64,000 bases of DNA, from positions 1 to 64,000 of the forward strand of contig MEOQ01000034.1 of NCBI GenBank assembly GCA_001769275.1, read 5' to 3'. The translations under genes and the position numbers were made by a program. Every line of letters starts with the position of its first letter. The first letter of the stretch is position 1. Below are positions 35,545-44,882 of this stretch, in pieces. Below the pieces are notes generated by a model. It saw only the letters and a program-made list of their open reading frames with translations. It was not told the origin of the DNA and did no database searches. This DNA is from Bacteroidetes bacterium GWF2_43_63. Lineage in GTDB: Bacteria; Bacteroidota; Bacteroidia; Bacteroidales; DTU049.

Positions 35545-38229
35545 TTAGAAATTGAAAGACACCATGGCCAGGAAATTTCTTCCGTAAGCATAGTAATATT
35601 TGGGTGGAAATTTTCCGACATTCTGGGTGGTGAAGTCGAAACGAGACTGCTCATATCCGCCGGTTATCAGTTCTCGGTTGTTGAGAACATTGCTGACCAT
35701 GAAATTGAATGCCAATGTTTTCCCCTTGATTCTCCACGATTTCCCAATAGATGCATCTACCGTGTAGCCTGCAGGTAATTTTTCCTGAGCAGTGATTACA
35801 TCAATCTTCGGGTCGCCAGGTCCTAAGTTTGCAATCGCAAGCTGTGTGCGGCGTTCCGGGTTGAAATCGAGATAAATCTTATCGAAGTAATTAAAGTTTA
35901 CATTGAAAAACCAATACTTCGGATGATTGTATTTGATTCCTACTGAAGATGCAATCTGAGGTGTGCCGGGCACATAGAAGTATTTGCAGTAAATTAGTTC
36001 TGTGGTATCCGGTTTCGACAGGTTGTCAAACGAAATATGTGCAGTAGGACGCGAGATGTAGCGGTAGTTTCCGAAGTTTCCGGCTGCCTGAACACTGATG
36101 GTTTTGCTTGCTTTAACATCCAGTCCGAATTCAACCCCCTGATAAACGCGATTGATTCCGGTCAGATTCATATAAACAAAAGTCTGGTATTCGTCATGAT
36201 AGAAACTAAGCAGATCCACTTCGTTGAATGTGTTGGTCTGGAAAGCCGTGATGCGTCCTGAGAGGAATTCCCCCTTCTTAATGTAAGAAACATCGCCTGA
36301 AAAAACAACACTGCTTTGAAGATTGGGCACATAGCGGTTGCTGATATTTGGCGACAGGAAAGAATTGACGGTAGAAGGTGCATTGCTCAGCAAAGCAGTA
36401 TTAATAGTGAAGTAATGTTTGCCTGAGTATTTGTAAGTCACGCCTGCTTTCACTCCGCCATCGAGGAATGTTTTGGCTTCTGATTTTCCAAGTGAGTTTT
36501 CCGGATATCTTCCATTGCGGTAAATGCCGTCACGATACAGCTGTGTTCCGCTCACAAAGCCGGCTACATAGAAATCAGACTTGGGATAGTAGAATCGGCT
36601 CATTCCCCACAATTTGGCTGTATTTGTGTGCATTTTGTAGTTGTAGCCAAATTCATCGCCTACATTAATAACCCGGTCAGGGTTGTCCAGATCGTTTTGC
36701 AGCATGTCGGGTTTCCCTGGAAAATCGCGTTCAGCAAATTGATCAATGTCTTTCCAAAATTCACCACCTAGAAGATCAGTCAATTCCTTAAAATAATGGG
36801 TTGTCTGAAAGTTGGCTTCCAGTCCGCCGCTCAAATGAATATTTTCATTCAGTTTGTAAAGCAGATATGAATTAAGTGCTTTACGAACTTCATCTTTGCG
36901 GGCTTCTTCCAGAATATAATTGGCTTGAGTTCCACTCGCATTCGCGCTGTAATTGACCTGGTAAATATCATCCCAATTTATTTGACGGGCTTCGACATTG
37001 TTAAGCCAGTATTCCGTTGCAAGCCCTCCAATGAAAGGATCGAGCTGGTAACTGGGAAGATAGCGATAATAGTCGGGGCGTGGATCGGGAGCACTATACC
37101 AGTTTAATCTGGTGGTCCCGAAACGTCCTTTTGAAAAACCTGCCGAGGTGTATAGTTTCGCTTTGTCGTTTATTTTGAAAGTATGGTTAAATATCGCGTA
37201 CGGCTGATGCACTTTACGAACACGCGCATTGCGCACTTCCCCATTTTGCAAACCCCAGTTTGGATTATAATATACATCACCGGCAAGATCGTATGCTTCC
37301 TGACTGGATGCGGCCTGCATAGCTCTACGGAATGGTGAGCCAAATACGGTCAGACCGATCATATGCTTGTCGTTGATCTTACGCTCTACTGAACCAAAAT
37401 ATGCCCACGCATCGTACCATGTTCCTGGTACATAGCCGTCGAGCGCCCAGCGGTGCGAACCTGAAAAGGCAAAAGCCCACCCGTTAGTCTGCATGCCGGT
37501 TGCGTAGGTGTATAACAATCGATTGTTGTATGAGCGATTTGCCATACCATAGCTGAGCTGGTTCTGTTTGCGGATCTGCGAAGCAGTGGCCTGAATATTT
37601 GATGTTCCGCCAACGCCTCCAAAAGAGAAGGGCCCTGGGACCAAACCGTCGTATGATTCGCGATAACGCATCACACGATTCAGCCCGCCGTAGTCGGAAT
37701 AGGACTGAAAGCCGGTTTCAAGGTCATTCATCGGAAACCCGTTCAGGTAGGTTTGCTCCGAACTTGACTCGTAGCCACGGCTACGGAATCGCATGGGACC
37801 CCAGCTGAAGGATGCGAAATTTTCAAATACATCGCTTCCTGAATGAAGCAGACTGTTGACACTCTGACCGGAACCGCCTTGCGACAGCTCACTGTCGTCG
37901 AGCTGAATCTCCGATACACCGCCATTTTCGTCAAGTACCGTACGGTTCAGCTGAATATTCAGATTCACCGGGGCGGAGTTGATTATTACGGATTCGGTGT
38001 AAACCTGAAACAAATCAGCTTCAATTATAAGTTTATAGGTTCCGTTTGGGAGGGTTATGGTAAAATTTCCGGTTACATCGGTCTTTAGTACCTGATTGTT
38101 GATTTTCACTGTAGCGTCCGGAACCCCCTCCAGAGTGATTTTATCCTTAACGGATCCGCTCAGTGTCCCTTCCTGCGCCATCATATAAACTGGCAACAGT
38201 AAAAGCATTAAATAGCAGAGTATTCTCAT
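35545..38229 (-). CDS. TonB-dependent receptor with carboxypeptidase-like domain
   Basis: 894 residues from the ATG at 38229 (MRILCYLM), preceded by a perfect -7 box; the longer upstream frame is rejected. Signal peptide ends near YMMAQ. An N-terminal carboxypeptidase-regulatory-like beta domain (~20-105; [21 protein letters not shown]) is followed by a plug (~130-240; [20 protein letters not shown]) and a 22-strand barrel ending in the aromatic FLAMVSFNF. It imports a substrate across the outer membrane with energy from TonB. No SusD is adjacent, and the partner is the DUF5689 lipoprotein, so this is not a typical glycan-uptake pair. The substrate cannot be inferred. Confidence 0.93.
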   Translation of the reverse strand: MRILCYLMLLLLPVYMMAQEGTLSGSVKDKITLEGVPDATVKINNQVLKTDVTGNFTITLPNGTYKLIIEADLFQVYTESVIINSAPVNLNIQLNRTVLDENGGVSEIQLDDSELSQGGSGQSVNSLLHSGSDVFENFASFSWGPMRFRSRGYESSSEQTYLNGFPMNDLETGFQSYSDYGGLNRVMRYRESYDGLVPGPFSFGGVGGTSNIQATASQIRKQNQLSYGMANRSYNNRLLYTYATGMQTNGWAFAFSGSHRWALDGYVPGTWYDAWAYFGSVERKINDKHMIGLTVFGSPFRRAMQAASSQEAYDLAGDVYYNPNWGLQNGEVRNARVRKVHQPYAIFNHTFKINDKAKLYTSAGFSKGRFGTTRLNWYSAPDPRPDYYRYLPSYQLDPFIGGLATEYWLNNVEARQINWDDIYQVNYSANASGTQANYILEEARKDEVRKALNSYLLYKLNENIHLSGGLEANFQTTHYFKELTDLLGGEFWKDIDQFAERDFPGKPDMLQNDLDNPDRVINVGDEFGYNYKMHTNTAKLWGMSRFYYPKSDFYVAGFVSGTQLYRDGIYRNGRYPENSLGKSEAKTFLDGGVKAGVTYKYSGKHYFTINTALLSNAPSTVNSFLSPNISNRYVPNLQSSVVFSGDVSYIKKGEFLSGRITAFQTNTFNEVDLLSFYHDEYQTFVYMNLTGINRVYQGVEFGLDVKASKTISVQAAGNFGNYRYISRPTAHISFDNLSKPDTTELIYCKYFYVPGTPQIASSVGIKYNHPKYWFFNVNFNYFDKIYLDFNPERRTQLAIANLGPGDPKIDVITAQEKLPAGYTVDASIGKSWRIKGKTLAFNFMVSNVLNNRELITGGYEQSRFDFTTQNVGKFPPKYYYAYGRNFLAMVSFNF

Positions 38230-38247
38230 ACAAAAAAGTTTAGCCGA

Positions 38248-38255
38248 CAAATTTA
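38248..38255 (-). promoter_or_regulatory. -7 box (TAAATTTG) of TonB receptor/DUF5689 operon
   Basis: Perfect TAnnTTTG on the minus strand, 18 nt before the ATG at 38229. A TTGA lies about 18 nt upstream of it. Confidence 0.6.
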
Positions 38256-38368
38256 AGGAATAATTCGTTGCAGTCAATATTAAATGCATGAAACTATCTG
38301 ATTTTAAAATATGAAATCCACTGTAAATAAGACGGGGCAGGCACTTTTTACAACGTAAAGCTCCGGAA

Positions 38369-39151
38369 TCAGTATGTATGAACGCTGTTTTGCGCTGCTG
38401 GCAAATATTGTATTCCCAACCATGTAATCATTAGGAAAACAAAGGCAAATATCAGAATCCAGGACACTACTTTCTCGTTTCCCGGCTGTCGCAGTCTTAA
38501 ATGAATGTAAATGAGATAGGTCATCCATGTTATAAAAGCCCAGGTCTCTTTTGGATCCCAGGTCCAGTAATGTCCCCAGGCTGCTTTGGCCCACAGTGCG
38601 CCGAAAATAATGCCGACCGTCAGAAATGCAATACCAAAATAAACCGTGTTGTCAGTATAGTCCATGCTGAGCTTAATCTCTTTTCCAAAGAGTGGCAGAA
38701 TTAATCGGATAGCTGCAGCCAGCGCCGAAACCCCGAGCAAGGCATAGCCAATGATGTAAACTACTACATGGGGTACAAACCAGACACTTTGAAGGGCGGG
38801 CATCAATGTCTGATCGAGCGCTGCAGGATTCAACAGGTCAATCGTTATAAAAACGGTCGCGGTCACATTGGCATAGATGAAGAGCCAGACATACTTCCAT
38901 CGAAACCAAAGTAGAACCCCCAGCAACGAAAGAAAGAATCCGTACCAGAGGCGGGTTTCGCCCAAGGTTCGTAGCGGCGGTCGATGAAGTTCAATCCACA
39001 GATTCACTATGTAGAACGTCAATACAAGAACCGCCAGTGATGAAATCAGCACAGCCACTTTTCTTGTCCTGCGGAAAACCATAAGAATGATAGCCAGCAC
39101 CAGCAGGACGATAGAAGTGATTCCGATAAACTGAAAACTGATTTCCGTCAT
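38369..39151 (-). CDS. ccsA: System II cytochrome c maturation protein CcsA
   Basis: 260 residues from the ATG at 39151, overlapping the end of resB by 4 nt. About eight membrane segments. The haem-binding WWD domain is clear: [15 protein letters not shown] around residues 192-206, with flanking His at WFVPH (~128) and IYIHLRL (~217). With ResB/CcsB it moves haem to the periplasm and attaches it to CxxCH motifs of apocytochromes. As the last gene of nrfH-nrfA-resB-ccsA it most likely serves the nine haem sites of NrfH and NrfA, including the unusual CxxCK site. Confidence 0.94.
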   Translation of the reverse strand: MTEISFQFIGITSIVLLVLAIILMVFRRTRKVAVLISSLAVLVLTFYIVNLWIELHRPPLRTLGETRLWYGFFLSLLGVLLWFRWKYVWLFIYANVTATVFITIDLLNPAALDQTLMPALQSVWFVPHVVVYIIGYALLGVSALAAAIRLILPLFGKEIKLSMDYTDNTVYFGIAFLTVGIIFGALWAKAAWGHYWTWDPKETWAFITWMTYLIYIHLRLRQPGNEKVVSWILIFAFVFLMITWLGIQYLPAAQNSVHTY

Positions 39152-40359
39152 TCTGTTTTTCTTTTTGCTGTTACCCCTGTTATAAAAATGAAAATGGCGC
39201 CGCAAAGCAGCATGCAAAGTCCTGTGTATATCGCAGGAAGCCATGGATCGCGCACCAGCTCAAACACACTGGAAGTGCTCCATTGCCCCATGCTTTCATC
39301 GTAACCAAACTGATATATTTTCCACCCGTCAATACTCACAGGTTTATTAACGGTAACCGGCGACGAAATTTCTTTTCCGTCTTTGGTGTAAACGGTCACA
39401 TCCGATTGATACAAACGCGCTTTGGGCGGCTTCATCACCAATTCATAATCATCGCCGAATGTCATTGAAAATGGCTGTTGGAGCGATGATGCGGAGCAAA
39501 TCCAACTACATTGTTTCACGGATTTATTTTCACTGATGCAAACTTGTGCAGCATGAACAGCGCCCGGAATCGGCGCTTCGCGAAAAGTATCGCCCATCAG
39601 CCAGGCATTTTGCAGAACTTGTTTTATTTCAAATTCAAATTGATTCCATATGAAAACTGTATCAGCAGAAGTCAGGTTGAATGATGGGGTTTTTAGCAGT
39701 TTTTCTTCCGAAACGCTCCATACGCCTGCCTGTGGCGGATAATAATCAACTTTGAAATCCTCAAGAAAAATGGCGACAGGCAACTCATGCAATTGATTTT
39801 TCCGATCGATTCCAATCCATTCAACAGTTCCTTTTTCTACGCGCATGGTGTAACGCTCAATGTCGCCTGAACCGAAAGCTGCGCCGGCAAGGACAATCCA
39901 AAGTCCGAGATGATTCAGCATAAAGCCGGCATTTTTCAGACGAAGTGAAAACCTTCGGATAGCAGTCAACCCCAGGGTTGTAAGAATATAAACCTGCGCC
40001 AGCAAATACATCCAGCTGTGTTTTATATTGAGAAACAACAGGGTGGCCGGCGCATTTTCATCCTGCCGGATCAACCCCATTAGAATGGCAAGAAACGTTA
40101 GAAGAAGTATAGCCGAAATGGAAGCAGGAACAGATGAAAGCCAGATTACAAGCGGATTTCGCTTGCCTCGTAGCTGAATGAAAATCAACAATGCAACAAA
40201 CAAAGGAAGGGCGACCAGGTTGAACGGCTGCGCGGGCAGCGGGATATAGCTCGATGTGGCAAATTGTATGGCAGCCCCAGCTACTAAAAGTCCAGATGCA
40301 ATGAAGAATCCCTCAATATAGCTCCACGGAAATTTCCAGACAGGTCTGTTCGATGTCAT
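39148..40359 (-). CDS. resB: System II cytochrome c maturation protein ResB/CcsB
   Basis: 403 residues. Four membrane segments (~15-35, 47-65, 75-95, 370-390) and a large periplasmic domain between the third and fourth (~165-360), the ResB topology. Motifs: SYIEGFFIASGLLVAG, IKHSWMYLLAQVYILTTLG, MLNHLGLWIVLAGAAFGSGD, and the closing DGWKIYQFGYDESMG then WLPAIYTGLCMLLCGAIFIF. ResB holds apocytochrome or haem next to CcsA. It starts 5 nt after nrfA and overlaps ccsA by 4 nt. In epsilonproteobacteria a fused CcsBA protein (NrfI) in the nrf operon has this job; here it is split in two genes. Confidence 0.92.
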   Translation of the reverse strand: MTSNRPVWKFPWSYIEGFFIASGLLVAGAAIQFATSSYIPLPAQPFNLVALPLFVALLIFIQLRGKRNPLVIWLSSVPASISAILLLTFLAILMGLIRQDENAPATLLFLNIKHSWMYLLAQVYILTTLGLTAIRRFSLRLKNAGFMLNHLGLWIVLAGAAFGSGDIERYTMRVEKGTVEWIGIDRKNQLHELPVAIFLEDFKVDYYPPQAGVWSVSEEKLLKTPSFNLTSADTVFIWNQFEFEIKQVLQNAWLMGDTFREAPIPGAVHAAQVCISENKSVKQCSWICSASSLQQPFSMTFGDDYELVMKPPKARLYQSDVTVYTKDGKEISSPVTVNKPVSIDGWKIYQFGYDESMGQWSTSSVFELVRDPWLPAIYTGLCMLLCGAIFIFITGVTAKRKTE

Positions 40360-40364
40360 GCAGA

Positions 40365-41888
40365 TTATTCCGTATTGAGCGATTTTACGATGTATTTCTT
40401 TTCACGCTCTTTGGCTTTGGTTGCCCACTTGGGAATCTCTTTGCTGATGAATTCCTTCTTTTCTTTTTCGAGCGTGGGCATATCAAGGCCAATCAATTTT
40501 TGAGCTTTTGCTTTTGTGTCGATGTCCGGATACGGCACTCCGTCTTTTACTCCAAGCAACAACAGAATTCGCTGCAACTGCATTCTCGCTTCACGGGCTC
40601 TGTCCAGACCATGACTGATAATGCGTGAAACTTCAAGCGGTGCATGGAAGGAACTTCCGTGACTGGCTGCAACATAGTCCCAGCGCCATTGTGCCTGACG
40701 AATAAGTTTTAAAACCGGTTTCATTTGTTCTTCGGTAGCGCCATTATCCCAGGCGGCTTTCGCCTCGAAATGAGCCCATACAAGCTGAACCTCAAGCTGG
40801 TCGCGGATTTCCTTAATCTTATCCTGACGAGTATAAACGTCATCAATCAGGTCTTCGGTTTCTTCCCTGTGGCAAACCATGCACGATGAAGAAATATTGT
40901 TCAGCGGACTCTGTATGTGATGGTCGGAAAACTTCTGACCGCCTTCGTTTTTATATGGCATGTGACAATCTGCACAGGCAACGCCTCGTTTGTAATGCAC
41001 GCCGCTCATGAACAATTCATAATCCGGATGCTGCGCTTTGAGCATGGGTGTTCGCGAAACTCCATGGACCCAGTCAGCAAATTCAATATTGTCGTAATAG
41101 CTTTCGATTTTTTCGACAGAAAATCCTGAATCCCATGGGAAAGTGAGATAAGCAGCGCCTTCGTATTTCTTTTTATCGAAATAATATTCAACGTGGCATT
41201 GAGCGCAAACCAGCGTTCTCATTTCCTGATGCGTCGATTTGTTTACATCTATGCCTCTGCGTTCAAACGCTTCGATAAGTCCGGGGCGGGTGATGGTCAG
41301 ATTCATGGTCTTCGGGTCATGACAATCGAGACAGCCAATGGGGTTTACAATTTCCGCTCCCAGCGATTCCCAGGTGCCGGTATAAAATTCCTTCACACCT
41401 TTTTCTTTCATTACTCTCACTACGTCCGGGCTTTTGCATGTCCAGCATGTACTTGGCTGCGGGCCGGGAACGCCATCTTTCGGTGCGCCGGTTCGAAGCG
41501 TATTATTCACATCATCAATAGCGTGAAAATGCCCCCGGGCTTGTTTAAAATCTTTCGAAAAAGCGTACCCGGCAAACAGAACAACAATTCTTGGATCTTC
41601 GGCCAGAATATCGCGTGTAGCCGATCCTCCGTGCTTGCTTTTGAAACTGGTGTCGGCTGTTTGCAACCAGCTGTCGTATTCGCGTGGAAAATTCTGACCC
41701 CAGATTTCGCTGCGTGGCTCGGTTTCACCAAAAGTCACATCGGGTTTGTAGGTAAATTCCGATTCGGCCCGGCGTTCAATGATCGAAGCTGCAAGCAGTC
41801 CGAGCAAAAACACAATGAGAACGGTTCCCAGAAAAAGAACCCAACCCAGCCAGGGCTTTTTTGATACCATTTCAGTGATGGATTTCAT
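40365..41888 (-). CDS. nrfA: Ammonia-forming cytochrome c nitrite reductase, catalytic subunit
   Basis: 507 residues. Reduces nitrite to ammonium with six electrons in the periplasm. Five haem sites are visible: the catalytic CWTCK with Lys as ligand (~residue 146), then CLDCH, CAQCH, CADCH and CMVCH. The N-terminal hydrophobic segment (~15-38) is retained as an anchor or signal. Other NrfA features: QARGHFHAIDDV, CHVEYYFDKKKYEG, and FSDHHIQSPLNN with conserved His. It lies 3 nt after its electron donor nrfH and 5 nt before resB, in one operon. The same enzyme can also reduce nitric oxide, hydroxylamine and sulfite. Confidence 0.98.
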   Translation of the reverse strand: MKSITEMVSKKPWLGWVLFLGTVLIVFLLGLLAASIIERRAESEFTYKPDVTFGETEPRSEIWGQNFPREYDSWLQTADTSFKSKHGGSATRDILAEDPRIVVLFAGYAFSKDFKQARGHFHAIDDVNNTLRTGAPKDGVPGPQPSTCWTCKSPDVVRVMKEKGVKEFYTGTWESLGAEIVNPIGCLDCHDPKTMNLTITRPGLIEAFERRGIDVNKSTHQEMRTLVCAQCHVEYYFDKKKYEGAAYLTFPWDSGFSVEKIESYYDNIEFADWVHGVSRTPMLKAQHPDYELFMSGVHYKRGVACADCHMPYKNEGGQKFSDHHIQSPLNNISSSCMVCHREETEDLIDDVYTRQDKIKEIRDQLEVQLVWAHFEAKAAWDNGATEEQMKPVLKLIRQAQWRWDYVAASHGSSFHAPLEVSRIISHGLDRAREARMQLQRILLLLGVKDGVPYPDIDTKAKAQKLIGLDMPTLEKEKKEFISKEIPKWATKAKEREKKYIVKSLNTE

Positions 41889-41891
41889 ATT

Positions 41892-42479
41892 TTATTTGTT
41901 TTTATTCATCATCTTGTGAAGCCAGCCGGGGACTGCTGTTCCGGGCTTCGGTACTCGTGCATTGGGAACACTGTTCAGACTGTTCACCCGGCCATGAGGA
42001 ACTTCGCGGTGACACTCCCAGCAGTGGCGCTCTTCGCGGAAGTCATCGTACTGCGAAGTGTACATTTTTGTGTTACCACTGTTCAGAAGGTCTCCGTGAC
42101 AACGAATGCAGTTTTGCTGAACCACTTTCTGTCCGGCTTCTTTTATAAAAATTACCTGTGGCTCAGCGCGTAATGTAAAGATGGTTGCATGCCGCATTCC
42201 GTCTCTTGCTTTAAAATAATAGTGGTTTAAAAAATTATTGTGCGGTACATGACAATCGTTGCACACGGCCCTTTCTCTGTGTGAACTGTGCAGCCATGTG
42301 CTGTACTGAGGAGCCATAATATGGCAGTTCATGCAGGTTGCCGGATCGTCACTCAGATAGGTATGCGCTTTCGATACATAAAACAGAAATGCTCCCAGCC
42401 CGAGAATAATCCCTGATAAAAATATCAGTGGAATTCTCCATTTGGGGGGTGGCAATAGTTTCTGTATGAACTTAATCAT
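41892..42479 (-). CDS. nrfH: Cytochrome c nitrite reductase small subunit (quinol oxidase)
   Basis: 195 residues, NapC/NirT family. One N-terminal membrane anchor (~17-36) then four haem-binding sites: CMNCH, CNDCH, CIRCH and CWECH. Takes electrons from menaquinol at the outer face of the inner membrane and passes them to NrfA, with which it forms a stable complex. The C-terminus is Pro/Lys rich (RVPKPGTAVPGW). First gene of the nrfH-nrfA-resB-ccsA operon, with a perfect -7 box 35 nt upstream. Confidence 0.97.
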   Translation of the reverse strand: MIKFIQKLLPPPKWRIPLIFLSGIILGLGAFLFYVSKAHTYLSDDPATCMNCHIMAPQYSTWLHSSHRERAVCNDCHVPHNNFLNHYYFKARDGMRHATIFTLRAEPQVIFIKEAGQKVVQQNCIRCHGDLLNSGNTKMYTSQYDDFREERHCWECHREVPHGRVNSLNSVPNARVPKPGTAVPGWLHKMMNKNK

Positions 42480-42514
42480 GAAAACAGGTAATTCAATATT
42501 GAAATTCTTGTAGG

Positions 42515-42522
42515 CAAATATA
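42515..42522 (-). promoter_or_regulatory. -7 box (TATATTTG) of nrf operon
   Basis: Perfect TAnnTTTG on the minus strand, 35 nt before the nrfH ATG, in the 218-bp divergent region shared with the EEP gene. I see no clear operator dyad that would reveal nitrite or oxygen control. Confidence 0.6.
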
Positions 42523-42697
42523 CACTACAGGATTGAATCGGACAACACTTTTTGCGCTTTTGAAGATTATTTTTTCATTTTTATTGATAATTAACAAGTT
42601 AGAAACATATGCTTTTCTTCGTGCAGGTTGCTTTGGTAAACCTGAAAAATGCCTGCTTATTGAAAAATTCCCGATATTTGCAATCCAATTCTCTGTT

Positions 42698-43735
42698 ATG
42701 AAAAATATTATTCTGACTTTCATTTTAGTCGCTGTCTTTTTCGGAGCACAAGCTCAGGAGAAGTCCTACAATGTGACTTGCATTGCTTTTTACAACCTTG
42801 AAAATCTGTTTGACACCATCAACGATCCGAACATTAATGATGAAGAGTTTCTTCCAGAAGGTTCTAATCGTTGGACCGGTGACAAATACCTTGAGAAGCT
42901 TGGCCATATGGCCGATGTAATTACTCAGATTGGTGATGAACATATTAAAGGCGGACCGGTTTGTATTGGTGTTTCTGAAGTGGAAAATATTTCAGCGCTG
43001 ACCGATCTGGCTAATCAGCCAAAAATGAAAGCATCGGGTTATGTGCCCATACTTATCGAAGGCCCTGACAGACGCGGCGTCGATGTCGGTTTTTTGTACA
43101 GAAAAGATCTTTTTACATTGGTCAATGCTACATCTCATCGCCTGGTAGTTGCTGATCAGCCCAATTTCAGAACCCGTGACCAGCTGCTGGTGAAAGGAAT
43201 TATTTTAGGCGATACTGTCCATTTTATTGTCAACCATTGGCCATCGCGCAGTGGCGGCGAAAAACGCAGTGCCCCTATGCGGGCCGCAACAGCACAGCTC
43301 GCTCGTACTACCGTTGATTCCATTATGGCTGTGAATCCAAATGCCAAAATATTCATCATGGGCGACCTCAATGATAATCCAACCAATGCAAGTGTATACA
43401 AAGTACTGAAAGCTGCACGTGATAAGGAAACAGCAATAAACATTACCGGCTTATACAACCCCATGTATAACATGTTTAAAGTGCAGGGAATCGGCTCCAA
43501 TGCTTATCGCGACAGCTGGAGTCTCTTCGATCAGATTATTGTTTCAAAAGGACTGTTAGGTGATGACAAATCAACGCTGAAATTGTATAAAACACTTATT
43601 TTTAATCGCAACTTTTTGAAGCAAACTGAAGGAGCTTTTGCCGGATATCCCTTCCGTACTTATGTTGGGGGCCAGTATCAGGGAGGCTATTCCGACCACT
43701 TCCCGGCGTATATGTTTTTGATTAAGGAAAAGTAA
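42698..43735 (+). CDS. Secreted endonuclease/exonuclease/phosphatase-family protein
   Basis: 345 residues from the ATG at 42698, which starts a clean signal peptide (KNIILTFILVAVFFGAQAQ); the frame reaches 165 nt further upstream but without a signal-like start there. EEP fold motifs in order: FYNLENLFDT (metal-binding Asn/Glu), GVSEVENI (catalytic Glu), RRGVDVGFLYRK, VNHWPSRSGGE (His), MGDLNDNP (Asp/Asn), and GYSDHFP (final Asp-His). These metal-dependent enzymes cleave phosphodiester or phosphoester bonds. A periplasmic or secreted form suggests scavenging of nucleic acid or phosphate. It is divergent from nrfH. A near -7 box (GATATTTG, 42673-42680) lies 17 nt before the start. Confidence 0.9.
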   Translation: MKNIILTFILVAVFFGAQAQEKSYNVTCIAFYNLENLFDTINDPNINDEEFLPEGSNRWTGDKYLEKLGHMADVITQIGDEHIKGGPVCIGVSEVENISALTDLANQPKMKASGYVPILIEGPDRRGVDVGFLYRKDLFTLVNATSHRLVVADQPNFRTRDQLLVKGIILGDTVHFIVNHWPSRSGGEKRSAPMRAATAQLARTTVDSIMAVNPNAKIFIMGDLNDNPTNASVYKVLKAARDKETAINITGLYNPMYNMFKVQGIGSNAYRDSWSLFDQIIVSKGLLGDDKSTLKLYKTLIFNRNFLKQTEGAFAGYPFRTYVGGQYQGGYSDHFPAYMFLIKEK

Positions 43736-44124
43736 ATGAACACCGAACATGGAATCCGCCGCGACTGACGAACAAAGAATGACGAAGTGAATACAAAAGC
43801 TGAATCAAGAACAAAAAATATCGAATAATTAATTGCAGCTTGATGTGAATTTTTCTAATCACAAAATATTCCCCAATTTTGACCTGGGCACGCGTCTCCA
43901 GACGCGTGACCCTTCACCTTTTTGGGTGCTGCGCGCGTTTTACCCGAGGCCTTGCCATCACGTGAAACGTGATAAATCGGCTAATGTATTTTGCACCTTC
44001 AGTGCATCTGCTGAACTTCGTAGCTTTTTTTCTGCCTTCACGTGGCACGTGACACGGTCGGCTCCTTAACCTTGACCTCTAACGTTGCCTTTCAAACTTT
44101 CAACTTTACAAACTTTCCACTACC
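43736..44124. other. Intergenic region with three clustered palindromes
   Basis: 389 bp without a gene. It contains repeat words also seen elsewhere (GAACACCGAACATGGAA at the start; TTGACCT; CTTTCAAACTTTCAACTTTAC near the end) and the three palindromes listed separately. No clear -7 box precedes the nitroreductase gene at 44125. Confidence 0.55.
43889..44052. repeat. Cluster of three CACGTG/ACGCGT palindromes
   Basis: CACGCGTCT-CC-AGACGCGTG (43889-43908), ATCACGT-GAA-ACGTGAT (43957-43973) and TCACGTG-G-CACGTGA (44038-44052). The 15-mer TCACGTGAAACGTGA (43958-43972) occurs as exact reverse complement at 18243-18257. They may form hairpins or bind a dimeric regulator, or be parts of a dispersed repeat. 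Confidence 0.75.
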
Positions 44125-44880
44125 ATGACAGCCCTCGAAACCCTTCTACAGCACCGCAGCATTCGCAAATACAAACAGGATCCGGTTCCTGAAAACATAC
44201 TCAAATCTATTCTCGGAGCCGGCTCACGTGCCGCTACTACCGGCAATATGCAGGTGTACAGCATTGTTGTGACCCGCGATCAGGAAATCAAAAATCAATT
44301 GCTGCCACTGCATTTCGGACAAAAAATGATTGCCGAAGCGCCTGTGGTGCTTACATTCTGTGCCGATTTTAACCGATTCAATCAATGGTGCGATCAGCGC
44401 AATGCAGAGCCTGGCTACGATAATTTTCTTTCTTTCATGACCGCTTCCATTGATGCATTGCTGGTGGCACAGAACTGTGTGGTGGCTGCCGAACATTTCG
44501 GACTCGGCACTGTATATCTCGGAACAACCACCTACATGGCCGACAAAATCATCGACGTGCTGAAACTTCCGAAAGGCGTTGTACCGATTACTACGGTTAC
44601 TATTGGCTATCCGGCCGAAACACCGGGCCTCACAGATCGGCTCCCTATGCGGGCTGTAGTACATTACGAAACCTACAACGAATTTGATGCAGCTACCATC
44701 GACGCACTGTATGCGGAAAAAGAAAATTCGGATGAATATAAAAAATTTGTGACCGATAGTCAGGTTGACAATCTGGCTCAGGTATTCACGCAGAAACGCT
44801 ATTCGAAAAAAGACAATGTTGCTTTCTCAAAATCATTGCTCGCAGTTTTGCAGAAGCAGGGTTTTATGAATAATGATTAA
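44125..44880 (+). CDS. NADPH-dependent nitroreductase-family flavoprotein
   Basis: 251 residues. FMN-binding oxidoreductase of the nitroreductase superfamily, NfsA/FRP-like branch. Motifs: LLQHRSIRKYKQDPVPE (FMN phosphate-binding Arg/Ser), GAGSRAATTGNMQVYS, ASIDALLVAQNCVVAAEHFGL split as DALLVAQNC and AEHFGLGTVYLG, and VPITTVTIGYPAE. The C-terminal ~50 residues (from EYKKFV) form the helical extension of this branch. Such enzymes reduce nitroaromatics, quinones or free flavin with NADPH; the natural substrate is usually unknown. Only 2 nt separate it from mnmA, so they are co-transcribed. Confidence 0.92.
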   Translation: MTALETLLQHRSIRKYKQDPVPENILKSILGAGSRAATTGNMQVYSIVVTRDQEIKNQLLPLHFGQKMIAEAPVVLTFCADFNRFNQWCDQRNAEPGYDNFLSFMTASIDALLVAQNCVVAAEHFGLGTVYLGTTTYMADKIIDVLKLPKGVVPITTVTIGYPAETPGLTDRLPMRAVVHYETYNEFDAATIDALYAEKENSDEYKKFVTDSQVDNLAQVFTQKRYSKKDNVAFSKSLLAVLQKQGFMNND

Positions 44881-44882
44881 TC

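Noticed and set aside
41193-41864. 223-codon plus-strand open frame opposite nrfA
   Set aside because: Antisense to haem-motif-containing nrfA; no family similarity.
43889-44052. Integron attC or transposon ends
   Set aside because: No integrase or transposase is present, and the palindromes lack paired attC core sites.
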